A stretch of DNA of 64,000 nt, from the NCBI GenBank assembly GCA_033807695.1, contig CM066304.1, positions 620,001 through 684,000 of the forward strand, written 5' to 3'. Below, in pieces: positions 63,402 through 64,000 of the stretch. A model generated the notes under the pieces. The model worked only from the letters and a program-made list of their open reading frames with translations. It did not search any database and had not been told where the DNA came from. The first letter of the stretch is position 1; the number at the start of each line of letters is the position of its first letter. The DNA is from Daedaleopsis sinensis. Lineage: Eukaryota; Basidiomycota; Agaricomycetes; Polyporales; Polyporaceae. The position numbers were made by a program, and so were the translations under genes.

Positions 63402-64000
63402 TCATGCCTAGCACGCGAGTAATCCTCTCTCGGGAGCTCGCACCTGTACTAGTATCCCATGCTATCGTACTCTTGTCAGATGTAGACCTGGTTCGTGGCC
63501 CTTCCTTGCTGCGGTATGACAAAGGTGCGGTTCGTTCGTGCGTCTCCGAGCCCTTCATGCATCATCTCCTCTCTATCATTCCATCAAACCGACAACGTCG
63601 TTCTCGCACTGTTCCTAATGTGATTACCTCATTCTGAAGGCGTCCTTCCTCTTTTCAATGACCATCTCCTCCAGGATCACAAATCTGAAGTACTGCGCTG
63701 CATAGGATTCTGGGTACGCGTGAACATAGAAATGGTCAGAATTTCAATTTATTCATGATAGCCGTCACTACACCACTAGTACTGCCCCCGTTCGCCCACA
63801 GAGTGTGGTGGTTTGTTATTAGGGGTGCTCAATTTTGTTCGTTCGCTGCTGTTCGTTCGGAGGTGTTCGTCGGCTACGTGGAGTGGCGCTTTGATGCGAG
63901 GGGAGGTGTGCGAGCCGAGAAGGTATTCCGGCACCTAACCCTAGCTAAACCCTACCACTCCTGGATATCTCTTCGTTGAGGCATATGGGCAGGGGCCCTC
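63402..64000. other. Right edge, no gene recognised
   Basis: Downstream of the PHF5A-like gene. Only short frames without motifs. Confidence 0.45.

Noticed and set aside
63930..63960. Telomere-like motif (CCTAACCCTAGCTAAACCCTA)
   Set aside because: Only two imperfect units; a telomere would show a long exact array. No sign of a chromosome end.

Overview
The window is nuclear DNA of a filamentous basidiomycete, most likely an Agaricomycete of the Polyporales type. The genes carry many short GT-AG introns (about 50-65 nt). The protein families present (DUF6533 membrane protein, Plavaka transposase with a DUF6698-like partner, Kre9-like Ser/Thr-rich wall protein, fungal phenol hydroxylases) are characteristic of mushrooms and polypores. 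No rRNA, tRNA or CRISPR array was recognised. Many ORFs are exon fragments, so I rebuilt gene models by joining reading frames across consensus splice sites. These joins are inference from sequence and have no transcript support.

Layout. 0.4-2.4 kb: cyclopropane-fatty-acid synthase-like methyltransferase (-). 3.7-5.6 kb (-) and 10.3-12.1 kb (+): two paralogous FAD monooxygenases of the salicylate-hydroxylase type, pointing away from each other in order and flanking an Msd1/SSX2IP-like coiled-coil gene (6.6-9.5 kb, +). 14.3-17.0 kb (+): phenol 2-monooxygenase-like gene, whose paralogue is at 40.0-42.6 kb (-). 17.6-19.2 kb (-): DUF6533 multi-spanning membrane protein. 20.0-20.8 kb (-): small secreted protein. 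22.6-24.4 kb (+): F-box protein. 25.7-26.8 kb (-): Kre9-like, probably GPI-anchored wall protein. 27.6-28.5 and 38.0-39.0 kb (-): two near-identical short-chain dehydrogenases, separated by an apparently intact Plavaka DNA transposon (transposase 29.5-33.8 kb -, DUF6698-like gene 34.1-36.6 kb +) and a 24-bp minisatellite.

43.3-56.4 kb: a ubiquitin-specific protease gene with a rhodanese domain (51.8-56.4 kb, +) and a recent 1,848-bp copy of its 5' part (43.3-45.2 kb). The copy ends abruptly and reads on into unrelated sequence. The 6.3 kb between the copies is GC-rich and holds no protein I recognise; it contains two diverged intron-bearing repeat units. 57.0-60.9 kb (-): Snt2-like chromatin protein (BAH, PHD, SANT, GATA finger, extended PHD). 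62.8-63.4 kb (+): the spliceosome protein PHF5A/Rds3, split into six tiny exons.

How the genes relate: the left 43 kb has five oxidoreductase or methyltransferase families or copies suited to aromatic hydroxylation and small-molecule modification, with three families present twice, alongside surface and secreted proteins. This looks like an accessory, duplication-prone locus. The right 13 kb (deubiquitinase, Snt2, PHF5A) is core housekeeping. I found no clear new multi-gene system. The strongest anomalies are the broken splice donor in one monooxygenase, the apparent 2-nt microexon, the chimeric deubiquitinase copy and the orphan repeat region.
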